NCBI GenBank assembly: GCA_023392395.1 | Contig: JAEVZE010000177.1 | Coordinates: forward strand, 1-5,234 | Length of the DNA stretch: 5,234 nucleotides | Source: Bacillota bacterium | GTDB lineage: Bacteria; Bacillota; Clostridia; Christensenellales; Aristaeellaceae | Reading direction: 5' to 3' | In this document: in pieces, positions 4,276-5,234 of the stretch | Position numbering within the stretch: position 1 is the stretch's first letter | Layout: every line of letters begins with the position of its first letter | Position numbers and translations under genes: made by a program | Notes under the pieces: model-generated | The model's input: only the letters and a program-made list of their open reading frames with translations | Database searches by the model: none | What the model was told of the DNA's origin: nothing

Positions 4276-5234
4276 TTACTGCTTTTCGGCATCGCGCTTT
4301 TCGCCAAAGCCCAGGATGTAGTTCAGCACGATGCCGAAGATGGCAGCGCCCGCGATGCAGGGCACCTGAATGCCGAAGAACGGGATGTTGCCGCCGAACT
4401 TGTACTGGCCGCCGATGCCGATGACCATGATGCAGGCGATGACCGCGATGTTCTTGGAGGAGAACATGTCGGTCTTCTTCTCGATCATGATCGCGATGCC
4501 CTGCGCCGCGATGGCGCCGAAGAGGTAGACCTCCAGACCGCCGATGACCGGCGTCGGAATGGCGTAGATGGCGTTGATCAGGGGCGTGAAGCAGGCGATG
4601 ATCATCGCGATGACCGCGGCGCCCAGCAGCACGGCGGTGGAGAACACCTTGGTGATGGCCATGGCGCTGATGTTTTCGCCGTAGTTGGTGCCCGCGGGGC
4701 CGCCGATGAAACCGGCGACCATATCGCCGATGCCGTCGCCGATCAGGTTCAGGCCCAGCTTGTCCGCGATCTTGTAGATCTTGCTGGAGCCCTTCTTGCG
4801 GGCCAGGTCATTGACGTAGATGTCCAGCTGGTAGACGTGGGCGGTGGATTCCGGGATCGTCGCGATGGCGATGGGCATGATCGCGCCAATGGCCAGCCAC
4901 GAGGGCTTGGGCAGCGTGAAGATGGGCAGCGCGAAGAGTCCGCCGCTGGTGGATTCCGTAGAGAGGTGGCGGAAGAAGTCCAGCCCAGAAGCCTGTCCGA
5001 CGAGATACGCCACCAAGCAGCCGACGATGGGGCCTAAGAGCAGCGGCAGCTGGCTCCAGAAGCCCTTGAGGTAGCGGGAGAACAGGATCGTGGCCAGCAG
5101 CGTGACCAGCGAAACCACCCAGGTCAGGTTGGCGGCGGCCGCCTCCAGCCCGACGGGAATGGTGCTGCCGCCGAAGGTGGCGGCGTCGCCCAAGGCGTTA
5201 CCGGCCAGCGTCAGGCCGATGATCATCGCGATGG
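4276..5234 (-). CDS. uraA: Uracil permease, NCS2/UraA family, C-terminal part (5' end outside window)
   Basis: The frame is open from the right edge to TAA at 4276-4278; about 319 residues are visible against roughly 430 for UraA, so some 110 N-terminal residues are missing. The ATG at 5226 is internal and serves as residue 1 for numbering. Several hydrophobic segments are evident (about 37-50, 61-78, 110-124, 198-213, 227-248, 258-273 and 288-306). IPESTAH (124-130) supplies E126 and H130, matching UraA E241 and H245. NYGEN (181-185) supplies Y182, G183 and E184, matching Y288, G289 and E290. The acidic YGEN motif separates uracil carriers from xanthine carriers of the family, which have Gln there, so proton-coupled uracil uptake at the inner membrane is the likely role. 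Odd points are N181 where UraA-type proteins usually have Thr, and a segment between the two Glu about nine residues longer than in UraA. No pyrimidine salvage gene is visible next to it. Confidence 0.9.
   Translation of the reverse strand, partial: IAMIIGLTLAGNALGDAATFGGSTIPVGLEAAAANLTWVVSLVTLLATILFSRYLKGFWSQLPLLLGPIVGCLVAYLVGQASGLDFFRHLSTESTSGGLFALPIFTLPKPSWLAIGAIMPIAIATIPESTAHVYQLDIYVNDLARKKGSSKIYKIADKLGLNLIGDGIGDMVAGFIGGPAGTNYGENISAMAITKVFSTAVLLGAAVIAMIIACFTPLINAIYAIPTPVIGGLEVYLFGAIAAQGIAIMIEKKTDMFSSKNIAVIACIMVIGIGGQYKFGGNIPFFGIQVPCIAGAAIFGIVLNYILGFGEKRDAEKQ

Noticed and set aside
3156..4424. Plus-strand open frame of 422 codons crossing the peptidase N-terminus, the gap and the acetyltransferase.
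   Set aside because: It runs antisense to the GNAT gene, which carries clear motifs, and its own translation is low-complexity with no family features.
4186..5037. Plus-strand open frame of 283 codons opposite the permease.
   Set aside because: The protein is almost entirely Asp, Ala, Gly, Val, Arg and His, a typical mirror of a GC-rich membrane protein.

Overview
The window is GC-rich and gene-dense, with AGGAGG-type ribosome binding sites. Its gene set (corrinoid-type methyltransferase homologues, an SH3 plus VanX-like wall peptidase, a UraA-type uracil permease) fits an anaerobic, probably gut-associated Firmicute of the Clostridia. That placement is an inference from gene content; there is no rRNA or other phylogenetic marker.

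Layout. The left 1.9 kb is a plus-strand operon of two tandem genes of the uroporphyrinogen decarboxylase (URO-D)/corrinoid methyltransferase superfamily. The first is cut by the window edge (1-512); the second is complete (539-1873) and has a strong AGGAGGG ribosome binding site 26 nt after its neighbour's stop. A textbook intrinsic terminator (1893-1924) ends the operon, followed by a compact two-palindrome element (1938-1986). The rest is minus-strand: a membrane-anchored SH3-VanX-like M15 metallopeptidase (2083-3273), a GNAT acetyltransferase (3588-4109) and a uracil permease cut by the right edge (4276-5234). The operon and the peptidase gene converge on 1874-2082.

The 314-bp gap between the peptidase and the acetyltransferase (3274-3587) has no convincing gene but is full of inverted repeats: a minus-strand terminator, an 11-bp stem, a perfect 16-bp stem with a 4-nt loop, two 7-bp stems, and a 9-bp direct repeat bracketing the largest two. 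It is the least explained part of the window. A further hairpin (4195-4228) separates the permease from the acetyltransferase.

Functionally, the two plus-strand proteins look like partners in moving methyl groups to or from a corrinoid carrier encoded elsewhere, though their substrate cannot be read from sequence. The three minus-strand genes look like independent transcription units (wall metabolism, small-molecule acetylation, pyrimidine uptake). I found no defence system, CRISPR array, tRNA, rRNA or complete mobile element. The main points for a second look are the hairpin-rich gap, the unusual Cys-Cys version of the metal site in the second methyltransferase homologue, and the membrane-tethered VanX-like domain.
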